Of a DNA stretch of 64,000 nucleotides, positions 8,357 through 16,908 are shown in pieces. How positions within the stretch are numbered: position 1 is the first letter of the stretch; the number at the start of each line of letters is the position of its first letter. The DNA is taken from positions 2,604,001-2,668,000 of the forward strand of contig CP144172.1 in NCBI GenBank assembly GCA_039636865.1, given 5' to 3'. Both the position numbers and the translations under genes were made by a program. Source of the stretch: Dermatophilaceae bacterium Sec6.4. Its GTDB lineage: Bacteria; Actinomycetota; Actinomycetes; Actinomycetales; Dermatophilaceae. The notes beneath the pieces are model-generated. The model searched no databases. It saw nothing but the letters and a program-made list of their open reading frames with translations, and was not told the origin of the DNA.

Positions 8357-8985
8357 CTGTTGTCTGCTTCCGTGGCGCCCGTGTCGCAGCTGTTCGGCCC
8401 GAGGTGCAGGAGCCGCTCGGCGTACTTGGCCAGCACATCCACCTCGAGGTTGACGCGTTCGCCGAGTGCGCGCGCCCCCAGGGTCGTCAGGTCCAAGGTG
8501 GTGGGGATGAGCGAGACGGTGAAATTGGTCGCGCTGACCGATGCGACCGTGAGCGAGACCCCGTCCACGGTGATCGAACCCTTCTCGACCACGTACCTCG
8601 CCAGCGCGGCGGGCAGTTCGATGCGGATCACCGTCCACCGCTCGCCCGGTTCGCGGCCCAGGACGGCGGCAGTGCCATCGACATGGCCCTGCACGATGTG
8701 GCCGCCGAAACGGCCGTCGACGGGCATGGCCCGTTCCAGATTGACCGGGTCGCCCGGCGCTACCGCTGCCAGGCTGGAGCGACGCAACGTCTCGGCCATC
8801 ACATCGACGGTAAAACTGTGGGCGTCGTGTTCGACGACGGTCAGACAGACCCCGTTGACGCAGATCGACGCGCCATGTCGGGCATCCGACAGCACGACGT
8901 CCCCTGCGATGCGCAACACGGCCGAATCCTTGCCGTGCTCGATCGACTCCAACGAGCCGAGTTCCTCCACGATGCCGGTGAACAT
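8353..8985 (-). CDS. ribE: Riboflavin synthase alpha subunit
   Basis: This enzyme dismutates two lumazines to riboflavin and the recycled pyrimidine. The 210-residue protein shows the internal duplication of the family: MFTGIVEELGSLE opens the first barrel with the conserved ICVNGVCLTVV, and HIVQGHVDGTA opens the second with SITVDGVSLTVAS. ATG 8985 is set by the family N-terminus MFTGIVEE, by a good Shine-Dalgarno (AGGAGGA) six to seven bases upstream, and by a one-base TGATG overlap with the ribD stop. A longer in-frame start at 9045 would include the ribD repeat region and is not needed. Confidence 0.96.
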   Translation of the reverse strand: MFTGIVEELGSLESIEHGKDSAVLRIAGDVVLSDARHGASICVNGVCLTVVEHDAHSFTVDVMAETLRRSSLAAVAPGDPVNLERAMPVDGRFGGHIVQGHVDGTAAVLGREPGERWTVIRIELPAALARYVVEKGSITVDGVSLTVASVSATNFTVSLIPTTLDLTTLGARALGERVNLEVDVLAKYAERLLHLGPNSCDTGATEADNR

Positions 8986-10046
8986 CAGGTCTCCTCCTGT
9001 GGGATGTCGCTGGTCGGGATGTCGCTGGTCGGGATAGCACTGCACCCGGGGCGCATTTTCAGTCGAACGTCGTTGCCGATGCGGGTGACGTCATGCAGTT
9101 GGAATGATGCTGCGCCGCCGATGCTCTCGATGCCGAGTGGGCCTACGGCGGGGTGCCCGTCGCCGAGCAGCATCGGCGCGAGGTAACACACCACCTCGTC
9201 CACCAGGCCCGCCGTCAGGAATGCCGCACCCAGTGTCGGGCCGCCCTCCAGGAGCACGTGCCGAATCTGACGACGGTGCAGCTCGGCGAGTACCGCGCCG
9301 GGATCATGGCGCCGCAGCTGAATTGTCGGCGCGGAATCATCGAGCACCCGAGCGGCGTCGGGCACCGCTCGCCCGCCCACGACGACACGCAACGGCATCA
9401 GGTCAGGGGTCGTCGGCGTGCGCACCGTCAGTTGCGGGTCATCGGCCAGAACGGTGCCGGTGCCGACGACGATCGCCCCGACGCCGGCTCGCAGCAGATG
9501 GACGTCGGCGCGGGCAGTCGGGCCGGTGATCCACTGGCTGCTCCCGTCCACAGCAGCGCTTCGACCATCCAGCGTCGCGGCGAACTTCCAGGTGAGGAAA
9601 GGTCGCCCGTGGGTCACCGCGAAGGTCCAGTACTCGTTCAGCATGCTGGCTTCGCCGGCCAGGACGCCTGCCTCGACGCGTACACCGGCCCGCTCGAGCG
9701 CCGCTCCGCCACCGCGCGCCGCGGGGTTGGGGTCGGACTGGGCGAACACCACCCGCGCCACGCCTGCGTCGATCAGGGCCTGCGCGCAGGGCCCGGTGCG
9801 GCCGGTGTGCGCGCAGGGCTCCAGTGAGACGTACGCCGTGCTGCCGCACGCCCGGTCCCCGGCGGCCTCGAGCGCCGCGACCTCGGCATGGGGTGAGCCG
9901 GCACCCCGGTGCCACCCGCTGCCGACAATGTCCCCGGACGCCACCAGAACGCAGCCGACGCGTGGATTCGGGTCGACTTCCGGACCACGGCCTGCCAGGT
10001 CCAGGGCATCCCTGATGAAGCGCTCATCGGTGGATCGGGTGTCCAT
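8985..10046 (-). CDS. ribD: Bifunctional pyrimidine deaminase/reductase
   Basis: RibD deaminates and then reduces the GTP-derived pyrimidine in riboflavin synthesis. The N-terminal deaminase domain (about 1-145) shows the zinc motif HAEVAAL with PCAHTGRTGPC. The C-terminal reductase (about 150-340) shows LTWKFAATLDGRSA and a late GGPTLGAAFL segment. The ATG at 10046 is preceded by CAGGAG at good spacing and begins MDTRSTDERFIRDAL; a longer frame to 10100 enters the riboswitch leader. The C-terminus carries a tandem TSDIP pair from a 15-base duplication, just before the coupled ribE start. Confidence 0.95.
   Translation of the reverse strand: MDTRSTDERFIRDALDLAGRGPEVDPNPRVGCVLVASGDIVGSGWHRGAGSPHAEVAALEAAGDRACGSTAYVSLEPCAHTGRTGPCAQALIDAGVARVVFAQSDPNPAARGGGAALERAGVRVEAGVLAGEASMLNEYWTFAVTHGRPFLTWKFAATLDGRSAAVDGSSQWITGPTARADVHLLRAGVGAIVVGTGTVLADDPQLTVRTPTTPDLMPLRVVVGGRAVPDAARVLDDSAPTIQLRRHDPGAVLAELHRRQIRHVLLEGGPTLGAAFLTAGLVDEVVCYLAPMLLGDGHPAVGPLGIESIGGAASFQLHDVTRIGNDVRLKMRPGCSAIPTSDIPTSDIPQEET
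9001..9036. repeat. 15-base tandem duplication in the ribD tail
   Basis: GGGATGTCGCTGGTC occurs at 9001-9015 and again at 9016-9030, followed by a diverged third start (GGGATAGCACTG). Read as protein on the minus strand it encodes (S/T)xxIP units at the extreme C-terminus of RibD, outside the reductase fold. The repeat length is a multiple of three, so copy-number change would keep the frame and the coupled ribE start. Confidence 0.85.
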
Positions 10047-10176
10047 CTCGCTCCTGATAGCCGGCCGGTCGGGCACGGGCTCCGGGAGATGGCGCGCCAA
10101 GTGGGAGCGGTCCGAGAGACCCTTCAGGGGTCACCCGTAACCGCGACGAGACGTCGCCGACCCGCCTGAGCGAGTC
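10047..10176 (-). promoter_or_regulatory. Expression platform region of the FMN riboswitch
   Basis: This 130-base stretch separates the FMN aptamer from the ribD start. It holds two short stem-loops: GCGACG/CGTCGC with a three-base loop (10142-10156) and GACCC/GGGTC (10118-10132). No U-tract follows either, so a transcription terminator is not evident. Control through ribD Shine-Dalgarno access is possible but not shown. Confidence 0.5.
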
Positions 10177-10308
10177 ACGTGCTGCCTACCATCCGGACTT
10201 TCACCGTCGGTCCCGGAGTTCCACCAGGTCAACCGATCCACTGGGAAAAGCTGGACCGGGTCGCGGACTGTCACCGCCGGTTCGGAATTACACCGACCCC
10301 GGAGCACG
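10177..10308 (-). ncRNA. FMN riboswitch (RFN element) aptamer
   Basis: Read on the minus strand, this leader matches the RFN element: a closing helix CGTGCT(CC)/(GG)CAGCACG, then the conserved blocks AACCGGCGGTGACAGTCCGCGACCC (recognised by ACCGGCGGT and AGTCCGCGACC), GGTTGACCTGGTG, and GACCGACGGTGAAAGTCCGGATGG near the 3' end. This aptamer binds FMN and turns down riboflavin genes, and the operon immediately downstream is ribD-ribE-ribM-ribBA-ribH. It begins only 13 bases after the rpe stop, so the operon promoter may lie within rpe or transcription may read through from it. Confidence 0.95.
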
Positions 10309-10321
10309 TTCGGTTCAAATG

Positions 10322-10993
10322 CTACCGCAGCATCAGGTCGGTACCGCCGGTGAGCGCCATCTCGCGCAGGCGGTGGATAGCGTCGGCTGCGCTGTCGGCA
10401 CCGTAGACCGCCGAACCGGCAACGAAGACGTCCGCACCTGCCTCGGCACACTGACCGATGGTCTCCAGCGATACGCCGCCGTCGACCTGCACCCAGATCT
10501 CACCACCGCGCCGGCGCACGGCCTCCCGCACCGCACGCACCTTCGTCAGCTGATCGACCATGAAGGACTGGCCACCGAATCCGGGCTCCACGGTCATCAC
10601 CAGCACCATGTCGAGCTCATCGAGCAGTTCCTCATAGGGCTCGAAACGCGTGCCCGGCTTGATCGCCATACTCGCCCGAGCCCCGGCCGACCGGATCGCG
10701 CGTGCCAGTCTCACCGGGTCCGAGGCGGCCTCGATGTGAAATGTCACGCTGCCCGCGCCGGCTTCTGCATAGTCCGGCGCCCAACGATCCGGGTCCTCGA
10801 TCATCAGATGGCAGTCCAGCGGGATGGGGCTCACCTTCGCCAATGCTTCGACGACCGCAGCCCCCAGTGTCAGGTTCGGTACGAAATGCCCGTCCATCAC
10901 ATCTACATGCGCCCAGTCGGCCGTTTCGATGCGGGCGAGCTCGCTCTGCAGGTTGGCGAAATCGGCGGACAGGATGCTCGGTGAGATCTGCAC
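10322..10993 (-). CDS. rpe: Ribulose-phosphate 3-epimerase
   Basis: Rpe interconverts ribulose 5-phosphate and xylulose 5-phosphate in the pentose phosphate pathway; ribulose 5-phosphate is also the RibBA substrate. The 223-residue barrel shows the family order: [33 protein letters not shown] with metal ligands, [26 protein letters not shown] and a final VAGSAVYG phosphate site. It lies 16 bases after rsmB and immediately before the FMN riboswitch. Confidence 0.97.
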   Translation of the reverse strand: MQISPSILSADFANLQSELARIETADWAHVDVMDGHFVPNLTLGAAVVEALAKVSPIPLDCHLMIEDPDRWAPDYAEAGAGSVTFHIEAASDPVRLARAIRSAGARASMAIKPGTRFEPYEELLDELDMVLVMTVEPGFGGQSFMVDQLTKVRAVREAVRRRGGEIWVQVDGGVSLETIGQCAEAGADVFVAGSAVYGADSAADAIHRLREMALTGGTDLMLR

Positions 10994-11009
10994 GAGGTAC
11001 TCCTTGTTC

Positions 11010-12590
11010 TCAGCTGGTCAGGCGGGGCGGGTCGGCCTTACGCAGCAAGGCGAAATACATGGCATCCGTGCCGTGGATGTGCGGCCACAGCTGCACGTCA
11101 GGCCCGTTGCCCAGGTCAGGGATCGGGGCGCCGGCGGCGTCGCGGAAGAGCGGCCGGGCATCTTCCAGCACCACAGCGTTGTCTGCAACTACTGAGGCGA
11201 CCAGTTGGGAGGTCTCGGCGAGATGCGGGCTGCAGGTGGAATACCCCACCACGCCGCCCGGCCGGGTCGCGGCAATAGCTGACTCGAGCAATTCGCGTTG
11301 CAGAACGACCAGGGGCGCCACATCCGAAGGTGTCCGTCGCCAGCGCGCCTCCGGTCGACGCCGTAGCGCACCCAGGCCGGTACACGGCACATCGGCAAGG
11401 ACCCGCTCGTAGGTGTCCGGTTCCTCCTTCCCCAGATCACGTCCGTCACCGGTGCCGATCATTACCTCGATACCGGCCTCCAGCGTCGCGCGCAGCGACT
11501 GCCGGACCAGCGTGGTGCGGTGCTCGCTGACCTCGTTCGCGAAGACGGTGGCGCCCTGCTCGGCCGCGAGGTTCGCCAGCAACGCAGTCTTTCCGCCCGG
11601 CCCGGCGCACAGATCCAGCCATTCCTCATGCGTCCGCAATGTCACCAGATCCGGCTGCGCCAGTGCCAGCGTGAGCAGCTGTGAACCTTCATCCTGCACG
11701 GCGGCCCGCATCCGCCGGACAGCCTCGATCGACGCAGGATCGCCACCGTCCAGCACTGCGCCGACCCGGGACAGACGTGAGGGTTTGGCTCCCGCGTCCA
11801 CCAGCTCCTGCACGCTCGCCAGACCGGGCCGGGCCACCAGCGACACCAGCGGCGCGGCGTTGTCGGCCCGCAGCAACGCGAGCAGCTGCTCTTCGATATC
11901 CGCTTCGGTCGCAGTGCCGCGCTCCAACAGTGCGGCCCGCATCGCGCGTACCGCCCAGAGCGGATGGGAGTGCTCGACGGACAGCCGTTCCAACGGCCCT
12001 TCGCCGGTGGTCACCTCGGTAATCCAGTCCTCGCGGGTGCGCTCACTGACCCGACGCAGGACGGCGTTGACGAAACCGGCGGCCCCGGCACCGTTGACCT
12101 CGCGGGCGAGGGCCACGGTCTCGGAGGCGGCGGCATGCGCGGGGACCCGCATGCCCAGCAGCTGATGCACGCCCAACCGCAACGTGTCCAACACCGGCGG
12201 GTCGATCTTTGCGACGGGCCGACCGGCGGCGCGTTCGATGATCGGGTCGTAGAGTCCGCGCATCCGGATCGCGCCGTAGGTCAACTCGGTCGCGAAGCCG
12301 GCATCCCGGCCGTGCAGGTCGTGCTCGCGCAGCAGTTTCGGCAGGATCAGGTTCGCGTAGGCACCCTCAGCGACATCACGGGTCACCTGCCAGGCGACGA
12401 ACCGTGCAGGGTCCCCCGACCGGCGACGATCGGAAGGACGTTGGGTCGATCGGCCACCACGGCGGCCTGCACCCGGCCCGCCGTTGTCCTGCCGGTCGTC
12501 GTCGCTGCGCCGCCGCACCGCGGGGCGCTGCCTGCCGCGCGCATCGCGGTAGCCGTCGTCACTCTTGTTGTCGTCGCCCTGCATGCTCAC
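11010..12590 (-). CDS. rsmB: 16S rRNA cytosine-967 C5-methyltransferase
   Basis: RsmB methylates cytosine 967 of 16S rRNA. The 526-residue protein has an arginine-rich, disordered N-terminal extension (about 1-65), then a NusB-like RNA-binding domain (about 65-200), then a Rossmann methyltransferase. The methyltransferase shows the SAM site [15 protein letters not shown], the catalytic [18 protein letters not shown] and the second cysteine in YSTCSPH. GTG 12590 overlaps the fmt stop as GTGA; ATG 12584 is an in-frame alternative two codons in. Confidence 0.94.
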   Translation of the reverse strand: MSMQGDDNKSDDGYRDARGRQRPAVRRRSDDDRQDNGGPGAGRRGGRSTQRPSDRRRSGDPARFVAWQVTRDVAEGAYANLILPKLLREHDLHGRDAGFATELTYGAIRMRGLYDPIIERAAGRPVAKIDPPVLDTLRLGVHQLLGMRVPAHAAASETVALAREVNGAGAAGFVNAVLRRVSERTREDWITEVTTGEGPLERLSVEHSHPLWAVRAMRAALLERGTATEADIEEQLLALLRADNAAPLVSLVARPGLASVQELVDAGAKPSRLSRVGAVLDGGDPASIEAVRRMRAAVQDEGSQLLTLALAQPDLVTLRTHEEWLDLCAGPGGKTALLANLAAEQGATVFANEVSEHRTTLVRQSLRATLEAGIEVMIGTGDGRDLGKEEPDTYERVLADVPCTGLGALRRRPEARWRRTPSDVAPLVVLQRELLESAIAATRPGGVVGYSTCSPHLAETSQLVASVVADNAVVLEDARPLFRDAAGAPIPDLGNGPDVQLWPHIHGTDAMYFALLRKADPPRLTS

Positions 12591-13519
12591 CCGAAGACCT
12601 CGCCCTGCTCGATCCGTGATCCACGCGCCCAGTCGGCGGCGGCCATCGCCTTCCTGCCCTGGGGCTGAACCGATCCCAGGAGCACCCGCCCCGCACCGGT
12701 CTGCACCTGCACCCCGCTCTTCTCAACGGTCAGGACCCCCGGTGTACCGCCGCCCTGCTGATCGACGTCCACCATCGTGACGGGGCCCAGCTTGAGGCGC
12801 TGATCGCGAAAGAGCGTCCACGCGCCCGGCGACGGGGTAACACCACGTACCCGTCGGTCGACGGCGAACGCCGGCTCATGCCATCGCACCCGGGCGTCCT
12901 CGACGCTGATCTTCGGAGCGAGTGAGACTCCTTCGCCGGGTTGTGCCGTGGGTGTCAGTTCACCCTGCGCCAACGCGTCCAACGTGGCGACCAGCAGGCC
13001 GCCGCCACCCTCGGCCAGCCGGTCCAGCAGCGCGCCGCTGGTGTCGTGATCGGAGATGGTCTGCGTCATGGTGCCGAGGATCGGCCCGGTATCCATACCC
13101 TCATCGAGCAGGAAGGTCGTCGCTCCGGTGACCTGGTCACCATGCATGATCGCGTGCTGTACCGGCGCGGCACCGCGCCAGGCCGGCAGCAGCGAGAAGT
13201 GCAGGTTGACCCACCCGATCCGCGGGATCTGCAGCACCGACCCAGGAATCAGAGCGCCGTAGGCCACGACGGGACAGACGTCGGGGGCCAGCTGCGTCAG
13301 TTGCTCGCGGAAGTCTGCATCCCGTGGGCGGTCCGGCATCAGTACCGGTATGCCGAGTTCGTCAGCGACGGCACCGACGGGTGAACGCCGCACCGAACGA
13401 CCCCGCCCGGCAGGTGCATCCGGTCGCGTGACCACGGCGATGACCTCGTGCGCGGAGCCGAGCACAGCGCGCAGCGCGGGCACCGCCACCGCTGGCGTGC
13501 CGGCGAAGACCACGCGCAT
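12587..13519 (-). CDS. fmt: Methionyl-tRNA formyltransferase
   Basis: Fmt formylates initiator Met-tRNA using 10-formyltetrahydrofolate. The 310-residue protein opens MRVVFAGTPAVAVPAL, has the catalytic region NLHFSLLPAWRGAAPVQ with the active-site asparagine and histidine, then DEGMDTGPIL, and a C-terminal OB-like tRNA-binding domain. ATG 13519 overlaps the def stop by one base (TGATG). Coupling of def and fmt, which act on opposite ends of the formyl cycle, is a common bacterial arrangement. Confidence 0.96.
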   Translation of the reverse strand: MRVVFAGTPAVAVPALRAVLGSAHEVIAVVTRPDAPAGRGRSVRRSPVGAVADELGIPVLMPDRPRDADFREQLTQLAPDVCPVVAYGALIPGSVLQIPRIGWVNLHFSLLPAWRGAAPVQHAIMHGDQVTGATTFLLDEGMDTGPILGTMTQTISDHDTSGALLDRLAEGGGGLLVATLDALAQGELTPTAQPGEGVSLAPKISVEDARVRWHEPAFAVDRRVRGVTPSPGAWTLFRDQRLKLGPVTMVDVDQQGGGTPGVLTVEKSGVQVQTGAGRVLLGSVQPQGRKAMAAADWARGSRIEQGEVFG

Positions 13520-14064
13520 CAGAGCGCTCGCCCGTAGGTCGCGTGCGGGCTGTCGCGCACGATCGGACCGGGTAGCCCCGCCCATTCAGCACTGCGGATG
13601 GCTTTCAGCGCGGCGCGCCGCGCCGGCCCGTCCAGCCGATCCACGAAGAGGATGCCGTCCAGGTGGTCGGTCTCGTGCTGCATACAGCGCGCCAGCATGT
13701 CGCTGCCCTCGACCGTGACCGGTTCGCCGTGCATGTCGAAGCCGGTCGCGACCGCGCGCAGCGACCGGGTGGTGTCGAACACCATGTCGGGGATCGACAG
13801 GCACCCCTCGGGGCCGCACTGCAACTGCGTGGACAGCGCCAGTTGGGGGTTGACGATGTGTCCCAGCTGACTGTCAACGTAATAGGTGAAGACCCGCAGC
13901 CCGACACCGATCTGGGGGGCCGCCAAACCTGCCCCCGGCGCGTGCATCATTGTCTCGGTGAGGTCGGCGACCAGTGTCTGCAATTCGCGGTCGAAGACGG
14001 TCACAACGGCTGCGGGTGTCCGCAACACCGGATCGCCGTACAACCGGATCGGGGTTACCGACAT
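13519..14064 (-). CDS. def: Peptide deformylase
   Basis: Def removes the formyl group from nascent proteins. The 181-residue protein has all three metal motifs: GAGLAAPQIG, EGCLSIP with the cysteine ligand, and HETDHLDG with two histidines and the catalytic glutamate. ATG 14064 begins MSVTPIRLYGDPVLRTPA, the expected N-terminus, one base after the HAD gene stop. A longer in-frame extension would run into the HAD gene. Confidence 0.97.
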   Translation of the reverse strand: MSVTPIRLYGDPVLRTPAAVVTVFDRELQTLVADLTETMMHAPGAGLAAPQIGVGLRVFTYYVDSQLGHIVNPQLALSTQLQCGPEGCLSIPDMVFDTTRSLRAVATGFDMHGEPVTVEGSDMLARCMQHETDHLDGILFVDRLDGPARRAALKAIRSAEWAGLPGPIVRDSPHATYGRAL

Positions 14065-14065
14065 G

Positions 14066-14794
14066 TCAGAACTCCTGCCCGAACGGGTTGCTGACCGGCA
14101 GAGCGCGCAGCAGCAGATCAGTGCGTAGATCCTCGGCACCGGTGTAGTGGATGGCATCCATCCCGGCGCGCACGGCAGCCTGCACGTTGTCCAACCGGTC
14201 GTCGATGAACACGGTTTCATCCAGGGGGCCCAGGTGCTCGATGCGTTCGGCGAGGATCTCGAAGATCTCCGGGTCCGGTTTGGCGACGCCCTCCTCCCCG
14301 GAGACCACGATGTCCTCGAAGAGGTGCAGAAAATCAAAGTGTTCGCGGGCAACCGGGAAGAGCTCATGGGACCAGTTGGTCAGCCCGAAGAGTGGCACGC
14401 CTGCATCGGCCAATTCACGGAGGACAGCCACGGTCGGTTCGATGGGGCCGATCATCGACGCGGCGAAGTTGGCGCGGTAGGCCAGGATCTCCGCGCGGTA
14501 GTGCGGATGCGTGTTGACGGCCTGTGCTTCGCCGTCGGCCCACTCACGCCCGGCGTCCTGCAGGGCATTCCAACTGTAGAAGTCGAAAGACTCATCGGCG
14601 AGGAAAGCCGACGCCCGTGGTTCACCGACACCGGCGCTGATCGCCGCGCGAGCGTCCCAGTCGATCAGCACGTTGCCGAGGTCGAAGACGACCGCAACGA
14701 CTGGTGAGGGTGCGACATCGGGGCTCGCTGGGCTTACGGGTCGCACTGCTGCGGGCAGGGCGGATCCGCCGGACTCCGGAAGGTTCGAACTCAT
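14066..14794 (-). CDS. HAD-superfamily phosphatase, YihX-like
   Basis: A 242-residue HAD hydrolase. Motif I is FDLGNVLIDWD, where the usual DxD second position is glycine as in YihX-type enzymes; motif II is FGLTNWS, motif III the lysine in VAKPDPEIF, and motif IV VFIDDRLDNV. The first 30 or so residues are a low-complexity extension. YihX relatives dephosphorylate sugar phosphates, but the substrate here is unknown. Upstream, a TAGGCT (-10-like) lies nine bases before the ATG, so it may have its own promoter after priA. Confidence 0.85.
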   Translation of the reverse strand: MSSNLPESGGSALPAAVRPVSPASPDVAPSPVVAVVFDLGNVLIDWDARAAISAGVGEPRASAFLADESFDFYSWNALQDAGREWADGEAQAVNTHPHYRAEILAYRANFAASMIGPIEPTVAVLRELADAGVPLFGLTNWSHELFPVAREHFDFLHLFEDIVVSGEEGVAKPDPEIFEILAERIEHLGPLDETVFIDDRLDNVQAAVRAGMDAIHYTGAEDLRTDLLLRALPVSNPFGQEF

Positions 14795-14831
14795 GGTGAC
14801 GCAAGCCTAACCGCGTGCGGCAGTGGCCGGA

Positions 14832-16868
14832 TCAGAGCAGATCGCCCGCCGGGTCGACGTGCACACTCACGCTGCCGGGATCCTTTCGTGCACTGCGGAC
14901 GGCTCGAGCGGCATGCAGGGCCGCCGCTGCCTGCGGCCCCTGACTCAGCGGCACGCGCAGCAGGAGCCGCTCACGCGGTTCGCGGTCCCGCCCGATGTGC
15001 ACCAGAGGACCGATGCGCTCCACACCGACACCGTCAGCTGCGCCACCACCAGCGCCACCAGCGCCACCCACGAGCTCGTCGAGTGCCGCAACGGCGGCGG
15101 CGTCCCCGGTCAGACCGGCCATCCACACCGTCGGCGGTAGGGCCAACTCGGCACGTTCGGTGAGTTCGCGCTCCGCCAACCAGGCGGGCGCCCATCGAAC
15201 CAGCGCTTGCACGACCGGCAGCGGATCTGCATCAGGGATCCCGCACAGGACCACCACGCCGTGGTCATCGCGTGATCGCGTGAGGGCAGCGGCTGTACAC
15301 CAGCGGCGCAACGCCTCCTGACCGGCAGACAGGACGGGCCGGTCGATCAGTGCCCAGCCATCCAGCAGCAAGGTCGCACAGTATCCGCCGTCCGCTACCG
15401 GCTCGGCGCCCGGCGTGGCAATCACCAGCGCGGGACCCTCGCCCACCCTGTCGATGACGTCGGTGGCGCTGGATCGCAGGACCGGGACCCCTGGAAAGGC
15501 CCGGCCCAGTTCCTCCGCAGTTCGCGTCGCTCCGATCACGACCGCGCGGAGTCGATGCGAATGACAGTTCGGGCAATCGAACGGATCGGCTGCGACACCG
15601 CACCAGCGGCATTGCGCAGGACGTCCCGGACCCGGCAGCGCGAGAGGCCCGTGACAGCGGGAGCACCTCGCCGGGTCCCGGCACATCTCGCACCGTAGCG
15701 ACGGGAGGTATCCCCGGAACGGCACCTGCACCAGAACCGGACCACGCGTCAGGGCTTCGTGGGCGAAGCGCCAGGCTTCGGTCGGCAGATGCGCCCGAGC
15801 GGCGGCGCCGGAGCGTTCGACCTCTCGTTCGCCACCTGCGACCACCACTGCGGGCAGCTCGCCGCGACGGGTCACCGCCTGGACGGAGACCACCGCGCCA
15901 TGGGCAACCCACTGCTGCATGACGACCGACCGGGTGAATCCCCCCGAGAGCAGCGCTGCACCGGTCTGTTCGGCTCGCAGACGCAGCACCTCGCGTACCT
16001 GCGGGTAGGGCGCCCGCAGGTCGGTCAGCAGATCGTCACCGTCGTCCCACCAGGCGACCAGACCGAGGTCGACCACGGGCGCGAAGGCCGCCGCCCGGGT
16101 GCCGACCACGCACCTGACATGGCCCCGCAGCAGTTTGAGATAAGCGGTGTAGCGGGCCTGCGGGCCCTGGTCAGCGGTGAGTCGGACGTGGCGACCGGCG
16201 CCGAGCAGTTCGGTGAGCGCGGCATCGACCCGGTCGACGTCGCGGTGGTCGGGAACGATCAGAACTGCAGATCGTCCACCCTGCAGGGTGGCGCGTGCTG
16301 CGGCCGCGAACGCTGCAGGCCAGTCCTGTTGCGGATCGGTGGTCGGAGCGGCCAGCCAGGATGCGGCCGGCCCCTCACCCGCAGCCAGCCGGCGCAGGAA
16401 TGCCGGTCCTGCGGGATACCGGTCCCACGCGGTAGGTCCCTCGCCAGCGGGCTGCGTCGCCTGTGCTTCTCCTGCTTGCCCTGCTTCCGCTGCCCGTGCG
16501 TCGAGGGCCTTCTCGGCCCCGGCATGTCGAGCGGGCACGGCGAGGCGCACGACATCGCTGAAGGTACCCGCGTAGCGGTCCGCCACCGCACGGCACAGCC
16601 GGGCCAGCGGTGGGGTGAGGACGGGCTCGGGCGACACCACCTTGCGGATCGCGGTCAGCTTGCCGAGATGTTCGGCCTGTGCCGTGCGATCCAGTACGAA
16701 CCCGGAGACGTCCTTGCCGGCGAAGCGGACCTTGACCCGCACGCCGGGCTGCGCGACGAGGTCCAGCTCGGCCGGAACGGCGTATTCGAAGGGCCGGTCC
16801 AGATGCGCGAGCCCGATATCGACCGCGACCAGCGCGACCGGGCGGGTTACCTCGGTTGTCGGCATCAT
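14832..16868 (-). CDS. priA: PriA-like primosomal protein N', helicase motifs lost
   Basis: PriA binds stalled forks to restart replication. The 678-residue protein keeps the N-terminal DNA-binding domain (ALVAVDIGLAHLDRPFEYAVP) and the eight-cysteine zinc module near the middle, in CEMC, CSRC, CRWC and CPNC pairs. It lacks a Walker A GKT motif where expected, and the DExH position reads LVAWWDDGDD. Loss of the ATPase motifs is typical of actinobacterial PriA, so this is probably a structural loader rather than a helicase. A Gly/Ala-rich stretch lies near the C-terminus. ATG 16868 (or 16865) begins MMPTTEV; a perfect -10-like TATAAC sits seven bases upstream. Confidence 0.93.
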   Translation of the reverse strand: MMPTTEVTRPVALVAVDIGLAHLDRPFEYAVPAELDLVAQPGVRVKVRFAGKDVSGFVLDRTAQAEHLGKLTAIRKVVSPEPVLTPPLARLCRAVADRYAGTFSDVVRLAVPARHAGAEKALDARAAEAGQAGEAQATQPAGEGPTAWDRYPAGPAFLRRLAAGEGPAASWLAAPTTDPQQDWPAAFAAAARATLQGGRSAVLIVPDHRDVDRVDAALTELLGAGRHVRLTADQGPQARYTAYLKLLRGHVRCVVGTRAAAFAPVVDLGLVAWWDDGDDLLTDLRAPYPQVREVLRLRAEQTGAALLSGGFTRSVVMQQWVAHGAVVSVQAVTRRGELPAVVVAGGEREVERSGAAARAHLPTEAWRFAHEALTRGPVLVQVPFRGYLPSLRCEMCRDPARCSRCHGPLALPGPGRPAQCRWCGVAADPFDCPNCHSHRLRAVVIGATRTAEELGRAFPGVPVLRSSATDVIDRVGEGPALVIATPGAEPVADGGYCATLLLDGWALIDRPVLSAGQEALRRWCTAAALTRSRDDHGVVVLCGIPDADPLPVVQALVRWAPAWLAERELTERAELALPPTVWMAGLTGDAAAVAALDELVGGAGGAGGGAADGVGVERIGPLVHIGRDREPRERLLLRVPLSQGPQAAAALHAARAVRSARKDPGSVSVHVDPAGDLL

Positions 16869-16875
16869 CTGGTCA

Positions 16876-16881
16876 GTTATA
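16876..16881 (-). promoter_or_regulatory. Probable priA -10 box, leaderless transcript
   Basis: TATAAC on the minus strand ends exactly seven bases before the priA ATG at 16868, and no Shine-Dalgarno precedes that ATG. Transcription starting at or next to the A of ATG would give a leaderless mRNA, common in actinobacteria. No good -35 was seen. Confidence 0.5.
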
Positions 16882-16908
16882 CGCGCGACCTGCGACACGA
16901 CCAGCTGC

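Noticed and set aside
8985..9045. Longer ribE start at 9045
   Set aside because: It would add the RibD repeat region in another frame; the Shine-Dalgarno and MFTGIVEE N-terminus fix the start at 8985.
10118..10156. Intrinsic terminator in the riboflavin leader
   Set aside because: Two short hairpins exist but neither has a following U-tract or a clear anti-terminator partner, so only a general expression platform is listed.
14741..14800. tRNA-like T-arm motif (GGTTCGAAC)
   Set aside because: It lies in the N-terminal codons of the HAD gene and no cloverleaf can be built around it.
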